NCBI GenBank assembly: GCA_008973525.1
Contig: WACJ01000058.1
Location: forward strand, 124,001-188,000
DNA length: 64,000 bases
Source: Stenopsyche tienmushanensis
Lineage: Eukaryota; Arthropoda; Insecta; Trichoptera; Stenopsychidae
Reading direction: 5' to 3'
Below are positions 50,646 through 59,411 of this stretch, piece after piece; the stretch's first letter is position 1; each line of letters starts with the position of its first letter. The notes below the pieces were generated by a model. That model was not told the origin of the DNA, ran no database searches, and saw only the letters and a list, made by a program, of their open reading frames with translations. A program made the translations under genes and the position numbers.

Positions 50646-51450
50646 TAATCCCGTTTACATTATAACACACAAAAATAAAACGTAATTTGCGGACCGGTCC
50701 CGACGACCTTCATTTCTATCACGTGCAATATGCAAATAAAAATATTTAACTTATTCTAAACAACTACGGCTCTCCTTAAAAGGAGATTGCAGAAAGAGCG
50801 AACAAAAGCGACAATAACGGTTCTCTCCAGCGGCATCGACCACTCGCAAAGGCGGTCCCTGGAATTATCGGAGAGTACTTTTTACGACCCTAATCCGCTA
50901 AATAACTATCCTTACAATTAGATACTTCCGCTCTTTTTTTTGAGCAATAATAAATCTCGACCGTAAAAAAATCCTATCAATATTTATGACTCGATAAACA
51001 ACAAGAACTTCAAGTTAACAACGTTGGTCCATTATAACGATAAAAAAAAATCCCTACGCCAAAATCTAGTCATAATTTAAAAAAATAAAAGACCTGGCAA
51101 AACTTCTAATTAATACTAACAAATAAACATGAAAGAAGAAAAAAAACAACGACACTAAGAAAAGCATAGATATGGCAGCGGAAGGAGCAAACAAACGGCA
51201 CTTACCCGATTTAGAATCCACCCCATATGCACTTAATTGACATTTACTCTTTAATTCACTAATGCCGCCCCGCGGTCAGCGCTCCAGCGCGACCACAGGG
51301 GCGTCGGTGACCCCAGCTGGTCATCTAGGTGTGCGCCTTGCAGCAGGGGTGCAAGCGCGTGCACCGATGAAGCTGCAGGTATCCTCGTTAGCTGGCGGCG
51401 CGTCGCGGTGCAGGTGCAAGAGGCGCGGCACCGCGTCGTCGTCGCTCGTG

Positions 51451-54400
51451 TCAATCAGCTCCGTCGAAGGTCTCGGAAGAGTCGGAGTCCTCATCGTCGT
51501 CGGAGTCGTCGGAGTCCTCAGGGTCGACATCATCGTCAAAAGGCCTCGTATATTTGGCGAGGCGATCGATATGCGTCACGATAAAGCGACCAGAGTCGTC
51601 CGCCTTGCGGATTCGGTACACGACTCCGCTGATCGCTTTCACGATCTTGTATGGGCCCGACCAGAGGGGTGAGAGTTTTGGGCACCCTCGCCCTGCTCTC
51701 TTCGGGTTGAAGTACCACACAAGATCGTCGACGTTGTATTTTGGCTCCAACCGCCTCGTGTCATATTTGGCCTTCATCCGGTCGCCAACCAATTTGAGCT
51801 TCTTGCGGGCAAACCGGTGTGCCTCCCTTAATTTCTCCCGAAGGTCCTCCTTGAATTCCTCTACTTCCCGAGTTCCGCCCGGCTCCCTCGGAAGTGCTCC
51901 GTACAGCAGGTCCGCCGGAAGTCTCAGTTCTCTGCCACACATCAAGGCGGCAGGTGATTGACCAGTTGAATCATGGATGGATGCTCGATAGGCTATCATG
52001 AAGAACCGAAGGTATTCGTCCCACCGATCCTGCTTCTTGTGGGCGAATTTCTTCAGGTAGTTTAGAAGGGTTCTATTGAGGCGTTCGACCAACCCGTCTG
52101 ATTGGGGTCTAAATGGGGTCGTCCTTGTTTTCGCCACCCCGAACCCTTCTAACGCGGCCTGAAAGATAGCCGCCTCGAAATTCCGCCCTTGATCGGAATG
52201 GAGCTCCATTGGAATCCCCATTCTCTCGAAAACATCCATCATGGCGTCTGTCGTTGTCGCAGCGTTCTGATTTGGGAGCGGAATTGCCACCGGCCATTTT
52301 GTGAAGTAGTCCGTAGCGAGGAGGATGTATTTGTTGCCCCTCCTCGTGGTCGGTAGAGGTCCGAGGATGTCGACTGCCACTCTCTCCAGCGGCGCTCCCG
52401 AGATATACTTCCTCATTCCGCCGCGATTTCGACGAGCTGGTCCGTTCACGGCGGCGCATGTTGTGCATTTTCGGCAAAATTCTTGCACATCTTGGCGACA
52501 GGTGGCCCAGTAATAACGTTTGCGGATGTTTTCCAGCGTTTTATTGATACCAAAATGGCCTCCCGTGAGGGACTGATGCATCTCTTTCAGAATTTCCGGT
52601 ATCCTCCGTTCCCCCACGATCAACTGTGGTATCGAAACATTTCCGCTTGCGCTTTCCCACCGTCGATATAATTTTCCGTCTTGCACAAAAAGCGCCAACC
52701 ACTGCTCCCAAAGAACTTTTGCCTCCGGCATTTCCGCTGAGATTTCTTCCCAAGCCGGTTGGTGTCCGTCCTCCTTCCAGCGGATAAATTTCTTAATAAT
52801 TTCGTCCTGCTCCCCCGGCCCCGCCTCCTTGAGGCCGATTAGATTGATGGAGTTCCGGTCGTTCTCCTCAATTTTCTTGCATTTGGCGCATTCTATCGCA
52901 CAAGGTCGTCGCGAAAGCGCGTCCGCATTTCCATGTTCCTTTCCGGCCCGATGCTTGATCTCCATATTGTATTGGCCAAGCAGCTCTATCCAGCGGGCTA
53001 CTTGACCTTCGGGCTGACGGAAATTCATCAACCACTTCAGGGCCGAATGGTCCGTTCGCAACTCGAACGCAACCCCGAAGAGGTAGTGGTGGAAATGTTT
53101 CGTCGCAGCGACGACTGCGAGCAACTCCTTCCTGGTGACGCAGTAGTTTTCCTCTGGTCCATGCAGTGTCCGACTGAAGTAGCCGATGACTCGATCTACT
53201 CCGTTCTGGCACTGCGAGAGGACTGCGCCGATGCTGTGCTGGCTAGCATCCGTGTCCAGCGTGAAGGGGTCGCTCGGTGTAGGATACGCCATGATGTCTG
53301 CGCCGGTGAGTGCGTCCTTCAACCGGTCGAAGGCCGTCTGGCATCCCTCCGTCCAGACGAAGGGTACTTCCTTGTTGGTTAATCGATGCAGTGGCTTGGC
53401 GATCTCGGCGAATCCTCTGACAAACCGTCGGTAGTACGTGCAGAGGCCCAGAAAACTCCGCATCGCCGTCTTCGTGGTCGGTATTGGCCATGTTCGCACT
53501 GCGTCGATTTTCCTGGAATCGGTAGTCACGCCCTCTCCCGATATTCGATGGCCCAGAAACTCCACACTATCCCGAATAAGATGGCATTTGTCAGGATTCA
53601 GTCTGAGACCAGCGGCTCGCAGCCGCCCGAACGTCATCGCGAGCCTAGACAGATGTTCCTCGAAGGTGCTCCCGAAGACGATGACGTCGTCCAAATACAC
53701 GAGGGCGGTCGACGACAAGTCCCCCAACGTCTCCTCCATCAGTCGACAGAATGTCGCCGGCGCGTTACAGAGTCCAAACGGCATTACCTTGAATTGGTAA
53801 GTTCCAAACTCTGTAACGAATGCCGTTTTCTCGCGATCTTCGGGGGCGACTGGCACCTGCCAGTATCCGCTTTGTAAGTCGAGGGTTGAGAACCACTTGT
53901 TCCCAGCAAAGCGGTCCAACACATCGTTGATCCGCGGAAGCGGAAAAGTGTCTTTCATGGTCGCGTCGTTTAACTTCCGGTAGTCGACGCATAATCGCAG
54001 CGACCCGTCCTTCTTGTTGGCAAGCACAATCGGTGCGGCCCATGGACTCCGCGCTGGTTCAATCAGATCGCTCGCGAGCAACTCCTCGATAAGTTCTCGA
54101 ACTGCAGCTTTCTTCGCGAGCGGAACCCGGCGTGGGGGAAGTTTAACTGGTCGCGCATCACCAACGTCGATGCGATGTTCGGTTGCATTCGTACGACCAT
54201 GATCGAACTCATTTTCCGCGAAGACGTCACGGTTTTCCTCGATGAAGCCCCGGAATTTCTGCGCCTCTTCTGTCGGCAAATCCTTAACACTATGGCTAAT
54301 AAGTCTATCTATCCGATCCGGAAGCGAAACATTGGACACGGCTATAGCATTCGGAACTGTCAATTTACACTCTGACGGTGAGAATTCAATTCGCGCACGT

Positions 54401-54753
54401 ATTCTTTTTAAAAGGTCCAGGCCCACAATCACTTTTTCGTTGATTTGCCCGATTGCAAATACCCAGCTTACGAAAGCTTTATCAATCCGAATTCTCACTC
54501 GCCGCCATTCTGTAATCGTTACTAATTCACCGTTTGCTGTTCGCACTTCGACGTCCTCCCGGACCACTCGCGGACATTGTTCAATGTTCAGTTCACGTAT
54601 ACATTGTTCGTTGATTAAACTTAGGGTGGCCCCGGTATCAATTAGAACTACCCTCACGACATTGTTTATAGTTGCTCGCACTCTGAATTCGCCAGATCGG
54701 CTCACTAGTGCGCCGACCTTCTTCGTCCTCGGAGTGAGCCGACGGCGTCCTCC
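51451..54753 (-). CDS. pol: Gypsy Pol: protease, reverse transcriptase, RNase H, integrase
   Basis: Open from the codon after the gag TGA to 51451. Numbered from the GTG at 54705 it has 1084 codons; 16 more precede it. The order is: aspartic protease (LIDTGA, D23); reverse transcriptase (LCVDYRKLND about 238-247, YLDD 337-340); RNase H (TDAS about 485, TDHSALKWL 551); integrase zinc finger H710, H717, C747, C750; catalytic core D779, D838, E874 (D-58-D-35-E); GPY motif at 1017; and an acidic tail (1057-1084). It makes and inserts the element's DNA copy. All catalytic residues are present. There is no methionine codon before codon 250, and no frameshift is needed, so expression must come from gag by readthrough of the TGA or by an unseen route. 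Confidence 0.95.
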   Translation of the reverse strand, partial: GGRRRLTPRTKKVGALVSRSGEFRVRATINNVVRVVLIDTGATLSLINEQCIRELNIEQCPRVVREDVEVRTANGELVTITEWRRVRIRIDKAFVSWVFAIGQINEKVIVGLDLLKRIRARIEFSPSECKLTVPNAIAVSNVSLPDRIDRLISHSVKDLPTEEAQKFRGFIEENRDVFAENEFDHGRTNATEHRIDVGDARPVKLPPRRVPLAKKAAVRELIEELLASDLIEPARSPWAAPIVLANKKDGSLRLCVDYRKLNDATMKDTFPLPRINDVLDRFAGNKWFSTLDLQSGYWQVPVAPEDREKTAFVTEFGTYQFKVMPFGLCNAPATFCRLMEETLGDLSSTALVYLDDVIVFGSTFEEHLSRLAMTFGRLRAAGLRLNPDKCHLIRDSVEFLGHRISGEGVTTDSRKIDAVRTWPIPTTKTAMRSFLGLCTYYRRFVRGFAEIAKPLHRLTNKEVPFVWTEGCQTAFDRLKDALTGADIMAYPTPSDPFTLDTDASQHSIGAVLSQCQNGVDRVIGYFSRTLHGPEENYCVTRKELLAVVAATKHFHHYLFGVAFELRTDHSALKWLMNFRQPEGQVARWIELLGQYNMEIKHRAGKEHGNADALSRRPCAIECAKCKKIEENDRNSINLIGLKEAGPGEQDEIIKKFIRWKEDGHQPAWEEISAEMPEAKVLWEQWLALFVQDGKLYRRWESASGNVSIPQLIVGERRIPEILKEMHQSLTGGHFGINKTLENIRKRYYWATCRQDVQEFCRKCTTCAAVNGPARRNRGGMRKYISGAPLERVAVDILGPLPTTRRGNKYILLATDYFTKWPVAIPLPNQNAATTTDAMMDVFERMGIPMELHSDQGRNFEAAIFQAALEGFGVAKTRTTPFRPQSDGLVERLNRTLLNYLKKFAHKKQDRWDEYLRFFMIAYRASIHDSTGQSPAALMCGRELRLPADLLYGALPREPGGTREVEEFKEDLREKLREAHRFARKKLKLVGDRMKAKYDTRRLEPKYNVDDLVWYFNPKRAGRGCPKLSPLWSGPYKIVKAISGVVYRIRKADDSGRFIVTHIDRLAKYTRPFDDDVDPEDSDDSDDDEDSDSSETFDGAD

Positions 54754-54756
54754 TCA
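54754..54756 (-). promoter_or_regulatory. Candidate readthrough stop codon between gag and pol
   Basis: A single TGA separates two coding regions in the same frame. It is followed by a purine-rich stretch (GGAGGACG) and by a short GC-rich segment that could pair (CGTCGG..CCGAGGACG). Translational readthrough is inferred from frame, position and lack of an initiator in pol. Confidence 0.6.
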
Positions 54757-55887
54757 TTCAGCGGGAGGGTCTTCTTCCCGCACCTTCACAGTACGCACGT
54801 TTTTCGCCTTTTTCCTATTGTTCCTGCCGCCGTTCTGTTGGGGCTGACTGGAAAACTGTGGCTGTGGTTGCACGATGTACTGCGGCTGCGGCTGCATAAT
54901 ATATTGTGGTTGCGGCTGCATGATGTACTGCAACTGTGGCTGCACAAGAGGCTGTTCTTGCGCCTGCTGGACGTAGTGTTGCGGTTGCTGGACGTACTGC
55001 TGCGGCTGCTGTACGTACTGCTGCGGCTGCTGGATGTATTGCCGCGGCTGCTGGACGTACTGCTGCCGCGGGGCGCCGCAGTTTCTGGACTGGTGCCCCT
55101 TTTCTCCACACCTGAAACATTTCCAATGTGGGCGGGTTTCGTTGCTCGTTCGATGCTGCTGCTGGAGGAGTGGCGGCTGATCAGCGATCGTCGAGGTGGC
55201 GATGTATGGCTCCGGGGTGGCAGCTCGAGGTGCCGGCCTTCCTTTCGCCGCTTCTTCTCGCTGATTGCTCTCGGCGCGGCTGACGACGTCCTCGAATTTC
55301 TTCGGCAGATCGTCGAAGCGCCCCAGCCAGTTGCAACCCTTTGTCATCCCAACCAGCATGCAGATTTTCATCTTTTGCCGATCTGGGAAGTCATGCGGGT
55401 ATGCGAGATCGAAAGCGTCCCCGAACTCCGTGCACTTCCTGCGCGCATCGTCCCGCACGCCATTGATCGGGGCCCTCAGGAGCTCGTAGAGCTGCATCTC
55501 CGGGCTCGTCGTCCTACCAAACCTATCGCGCAGCCGAGCGATGGAGGCTTCGTAGTCGCCGCTGACGTAAGCTGGTTGCGTCCGCATGTAGGTGAGGGCG
55601 GCGCCTCTCAGTGAGCTCCGCAGATGCACCATCTTCCTCGTTTCTTGATTTGCATCCAGTTGGCCCTCGAAACTCTCGAGGAAGTTCTCGACATCCTCGC
55701 TGCCATCGTATATGCTGTACTCCCGCCGGCCCATACCTGAGTGTTCTATTATTCTTCTCGCCGCGAGGATAAGTGCATCCCTCTCGTCCTCACGTTGTGA
55801 TTGCGACGCAGCGTCCATGTTCGTTGCTTCGGTGGCAGAGTTTCCCGCGGTGGCCGTCGCTCCAGTCGTGGTACTCCTTGTCATCAT
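54754..55887 (-). CDS. gag: Gypsy Gag polyprotein
   Basis: 377 codons, ATG at 55887 just 23 bases beyond the primer site, TGA at 54754-54756. Residues about 55-210 form a helical capsid-type region (EDVENFLESFEGQL, LYELLRAP). A CCHC zinc knuckle CFRCGEKGHQSRNC spans 257-270. After it comes a glutamine-rich tandem repeat (YVQQPQ/YIMQPQP units, about 275-350) and a basic tail (NNRKKAKNVRTVKV). Gag assembles the virus-like particle and packages RNA through the knuckle. It ends in GAA-TGA-GGA-GGA, and the pol frame continues directly. The glutamine repeats are unusual in length and make many shadow frames on the other strand. Confidence 0.93.
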   Translation of the reverse strand: MMTRSTTTGATATAGNSATEATNMDAASQSQREDERDALILAARRIIEHSGMGRREYSIYDGSEDVENFLESFEGQLDANQETRKMVHLRSSLRGAALTYMRTQPAYVSGDYEASIARLRDRFGRTTSPEMQLYELLRAPINGVRDDARRKCTEFGDAFDLAYPHDFPDRQKMKICMLVGMTKGCNWLGRFDDLPKKFEDVVSRAESNQREEAAKGRPAPRAATPEPYIATSTIADQPPLLQQQHRTSNETRPHWKCFRCGEKGHQSRNCGAPRQQYVQQPRQYIQQPQQYVQQPQQYVQQPQHYVQQAQEQPLVQPQLQYIMQPQPQYIMQPQPQYIVQPQPQFSSQPQQNGGRNNRKKAKNVRTVKVREEDPPAE

Positions 55888-55910
55888 CTCCAGCTAGTCC
55901 TTGTCACCTT

Positions 55911-55928
55911 ATCCCACTTCTGACACCA
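55911..55928 (-). other. Primer binding site, tRNA-Leu type
   Basis: One base inside the 5' LTR the coding strand reads TGGTGTCAGAAGTGGGAT, i.e. 18 bases complementary to a tRNA 3' end ..ATCCCACTTCTGACA-CCA. From memory that end fits insect leucine tRNAs (acceptor GTCAGAA). This is the start point for minus-strand DNA synthesis. Confidence 0.75.
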
Positions 55929-55929
55929 G

Positions 55930-57148
55930 TGTTGCGTGCGGGGCCCGGATGACGGCGGGACCCGAGCAGCCTTCGTCGTCGCGACCCTCCGGAGTCGGAG
56001 TGCGCGGGCGACGGAGAATTGTTGGTCGAAGGTGACGGTGGAAAATCAGCCGGAAAGGAGTGCCGTGAGGAGGGTTGATTTAAATGCCAGTAGTTCTGGG
56101 TGCATTTCTATTTATTTATTACCCAATTCGGAGAACCGCTGGCAACTTGACGAGCGATCTTTCCCGCATCGGGAAAGGGGGTGCGGCGGCGGCGGCGTAC
56201 AGCGAGGCGAGCGAGGCGATGGCTAGATCTTCGATGGAAGGTTCAGCATGGCTGGTGTTCGGCGTCTATATCAGGTTTCCTCTTCTGGTCGTAGAGCTCT
56301 TCGAAAGACATCTCCAAGTTTCCGACGAGTCGAAGAGAGTAAGCGCCGTCCCAGTCGATGTGATCCTCCGGCGTCGAAGTCCGGATCTCAAGTGACTTTT
56401 TCGGTCCCCGGCAGCCCCTTTTATACCAGGGTGCCGCCCGCTGATTGGTCCGTCTTGGCGGGAACTTTCCGCCGTGCATCTTCATACTAATTCCTCTAAC
56501 TTCTTAATTCCTCGTGCGATGTTCACCAAACTTTCCCAGATTGTATCCAGGATCATTTGATGAACATCTGGAAGCTCGCTTTGTCGATATATGTCTTCCG
56601 GCGGAAGTAAATCGTGTTTTAGAGTTGTTTTATGATTTCACCGGGATTTCGCGATTCTGCGGTCGATCTTGTATGTATCGTTCCCAATAAATACATCAAT
56701 TGATTACCAGTATTAAGATGAAGCTAATGATTTATAAATCATGAAGAAATAATTAAGATTTCCAGAGCTATGGCCGATTATAGCCGATAAAACTAGGCCC
56801 GTTTGCCCTTCTGGCTGCTCCTCGAAGCCATTGCTCCGGAACCCGAACTATGAGTCTCGCAATTCCTTCGTAATTAATTGTAGCTGTATTATAGCTTCGT
56901 CTTGATGTATTTATCTCGCAGATCGCCTGTGAATTCGTCCAGATATCGCCGTTATAATGGCCCGGAGCAAGTACAAATTTACGCGCGGCCGGCTGTGGCC
57001 GCGCGCGGCCGCGCGAGCGTCCGTTCGGCGAGCTCCGTTCCTTTAGATATTCATCCGCACCGGACAAAATCTCTTCAAGACGGCGATCAACGACGATTTC
57101 CTTATTAACGACGATTTATGCTGAAAATGCCTCCGCGTTCACGCAACA
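55930..57148 (-). repeat. 5' LTR (1219 bp)
   Basis: Same sequence as 47898-49116 as far as I can compare. It carries the promoter for the genomic RNA (TATA box 56416-56426). U3 includes a very GC-rich self-complementary stretch around 56983-57016 (GCGCGGCCGGC, GCGCGCGGCCGCGCG). Confidence 0.93.
56416..56426 (-). promoter_or_regulatory. LTR TATA box
   Basis: TATAAAAGGGG on the coding strand. Transcription would start about 30 bases further, near 56390-56397. The matching site in the 3' LTR is 48384-48394. Confidence 0.65.
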
Positions 57149-57152
57149 GTAC

Positions 57153-57958
57153 CATATATCACTATCTAAAAATTAATAATTTGAAGGAAGATTTCTATGT
57201 TTAACTACTGCGTTTTTGTATTTGTCATACAGGCTTAAAGTTTTGGTGTACAAATTTAATAGAATTTATGACCAATATTGGTATCAAAGTCATCTATGAC
57301 TGAAATTATCCAGAAAACGTATGATCAATTAGCGTATATTTAAATGGCTGAGATAAAGAGATCCAAACAGAATAGTACCAAGCACTAACGTATCATACTT
57401 CAATTCACAGTCTAATCTGAGCTCAACAGCTTATAAAAGCAACTTAAGAATGTATAAAAGCAAATTAAAGTAAATCAGTACACATCAACGAATGACAAAA
57501 ACCTATATTCGTGTTTTCTTCCGCGAACGCATCGAGCTCCAATATTGACAATATCCAGTGACATGGTTTGCAACATGAAACACATGATTGAATAATGGGC
57601 ATAATAAGATAGTAAACCGAGAATTGTAACATGATCACTTGAGTTGAAGTACTTTGTGATCCACAGACTTGACGAAAGATTCAAATCCTGAAATAATAGA
57701 AAAACTTCATTGTAAAATGTAGATCTATATGCACCAATAGCATGAATACTTTAGTACTGCAATGGGGTCCAAATATTAGGGACACCCAAAAATATTCGTG
57801 TATTTTAAGACCTTGTATTTGAGCTCATTTTTTGTCCGAACACATTGAGAAAAACATCTTAGCAGATTATTTTGTGTAGCTATTGTTAAACATTATTTTC
57901 GCACAACAAATTTTTTTTATTGTGTTTAGGATAATATGTCCAGACTAGAATCCAATCC
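57153..57958. other. Nothing recognised
   Basis: The composition drops back to AT-rich right after the LTR; no supportable feature. Confidence 0.4.
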
Positions 57959-58010
57959 AAAACTGTCCGGGATCCCGGGATCCCGGGATCCCGGGATCCC
58001 GGACAGTTTT
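57959..58010. repeat. Perfect 52-bp palindrome of four GGGATCCC units
   Basis: AAAACTGTCC, then four tandem GGGATCCC, then GGACAGTTTT. Every base pairs with its mirror, so the strand can form a loopless cruciform or hairpin. It is followed by decayed relatives (GGATCCCGGGATT, TAATCCCG, AAAATCCCGGGATTG to 58070). Similar CCCGGGAT-rich ends are known to me from insect and Hydra hAT elements. Confidence 0.85.
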
Positions 58011-58398
58011 AGGTACTTAAGGATCCCGGGATTAGAAAACGTAATCCCGAAAATCCCGGGATTGAAATTTTTATCAAACAGAAATCGTACACCTCACCAA
58101 CACGATGAAGGCTAATAAATCGAGACATTCCCGACGAAATCTGGACGCTTGGAAACAGTGGCGTAATTACTAATTGGCGAACTTGGTGACTGTCTAATCT
58201 ATGTATACATATATAGCATGTTTAAATTATTTTAATTATTAAAATATTAATAAATAGCCGGGTGTTCGATCGCGTTAAGGTTTTTGGTAAAAAATTAAAA
58301 AGCGATTTTTTTACCTTATCCGATATTTCGGACCACTCGTTAGGTCCATTTTCAAGGGTCAAAGTCAGTCAATCTTTATAAATCTTACCCGAGTGCTC

Positions 58399-58778
58399 TT
58401 AATGCTTAACATTTGAAGTCCTGGTCACCTTTGGAATTTGAGCTATCAGCAACTCCTCTGAAACAAACTGCACAATTTTGCACAATGTACATCTGAACTT
58501 ACCACTCTGTATTACACTCTCAAAATATAATTTTAATTCTACTTTGCTCAAGACCGGTTGCTTTTGCGTTAAACCTGAAATGAAAGTATAGACACAATCC
58601 AGGAAACTTAAATGTGATGCATCCAGTGATAAAAACGAGAAGTTCTCTTCTCGTAAAAGATTTCCATTTTCTGTAGAAAAAATGTCGCAGATGGATTTTT
58701 TTTCATCAAAATCGTTAGAAGAATCAATTACAAGAAGAGCCAAAAATATCGCCGGTGAATCCGTCTCTTGGCTAAAAA
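58399..58778 (-). CDS. Possible terminal exon, unknown protein
   Basis: A minus-strand frame of about 125 codons to a TGA at 58399. It has no ATG at its head, but an acceptor-like TGAATTTTTAG sits at about 58775, so it could be a last exon. The peptide is balanced in composition (LSLDASHLSFLDCVYTFISG, LSKVELKLYFESVIQSGKFR) with one CxxC (RCTLCKIVQF) and no domain I recognise. It may be a transposon scrap, given its surroundings. The opposite strand (58682-58912) is also open. Confidence 0.25.
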
Positions 58779-58912
58779 TTCAGTGGATGCGATTTTTGAA
58801 AAATGAACCATACAAGATGCTATATAACACTTCATTAGATGATGGCGCAAACTTCCATATTTTAGACCTTGCACCTAAAACAGAAAGGCCAAAGATTTAC
58901 GAAAAAAATTAA

Positions 58913-59411
58913 CGTTTTTCCTTTATACTTCACCAGTAGAACAATAACCAAAGAAAAATATGCAGACATGACAGATTGTAACCATTAATTAATAAAAATG
59001 TTAATAAATTGTTATTTTCAAAAACACTTTTTTCTTGTATTAAACAATGCTTTAAATTTCGTAAAACGCATGAAAATTGACTTAGACCACTTTCATCACA
59101 ATTAGCATAATGCATTTTAATTTTGAAAACCGTCTTTGTTATTTGAACCTAAACAATATGCTTTTCTTATAAGCTGTATGAAAAATTTATATACCAAAAT
59201 AAATTTTACACCCAGTAGACTACAAAAGTTCTGAAACTCTGTATGGTTTAATGTAGAAATACTTTTTAAAACATTGAAACGCAAACCTTTAAATATCTCA
59301 AAACGAAGAAAACATGACTTAGACACTTAATCATGGGCTCGTATAAGGTTTTAACGATTCTCCATTATCGATACAACCAAACTCAACGACAACTGAGAGG
59401 GTTTTTTCACT
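58913..59411. other. Nothing recognised
   Basis: AT-rich; no supportable feature. Confidence 0.4.

Larger units (their letters stand above)
49131..51450 (-). other. Long 3' noncoding region of the gypsy element
   Basis: About 2.3 kb between the pol stop and the 3' LTR with no env-like frame: no long open frame, signal peptide or membrane segment on the coding strand. It holds two copies of a GC-rich module (49738-49905 and 50475-50645) and CCAGCCTG(G/A)CGG..GCGCCTGGT repeats near 49950-50070. The related element at 61.9-62.2 kb carries the same modules, so they are conserved within this group of elements. Confidence 0.7.
47898..57148 (-). mobile_element. Complete Ty3/gypsy LTR retrotransposon
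   Basis: A 9251-bp element, GC-richer than its surroundings, coded on the minus strand: 5' LTR (right), primer site, gag, pol, long 3' noncoding region, polypurine tract, 3' LTR (left). It is flanked by the 4-bp duplication GTAC (47894-47897 and 57149-57152). The two LTRs look identical by eye and all their incidental frames are identical, so insertion is recent. Domain order PR-RT-RH-IN places it in Ty3/gypsy (Metaviridae). There is no env-like frame. With both frames intact it may be competent to transpose. Confidence 0.95.

Noticed and set aside
49131..51450. Possible env gene of the gypsy element
   Set aside because: No long open frame, signal peptide or membrane segment on the coding strand between pol and the 3' LTR.
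54786..55126. Ser/Arg- and Ala/Val-rich minus-strand frames inside gag
   Set aside because: Alternate-frame readings of the CAG-rich repeat tract, not separate proteins.
51262..55614. Long plus-strand frames opposite gag and pol (up to 258 codons)
   Set aside because: They are antisense shadows of the real minus-strand frames. The leucine-rich one at 54838-55614 is the complement of the gag glutamine repeats.
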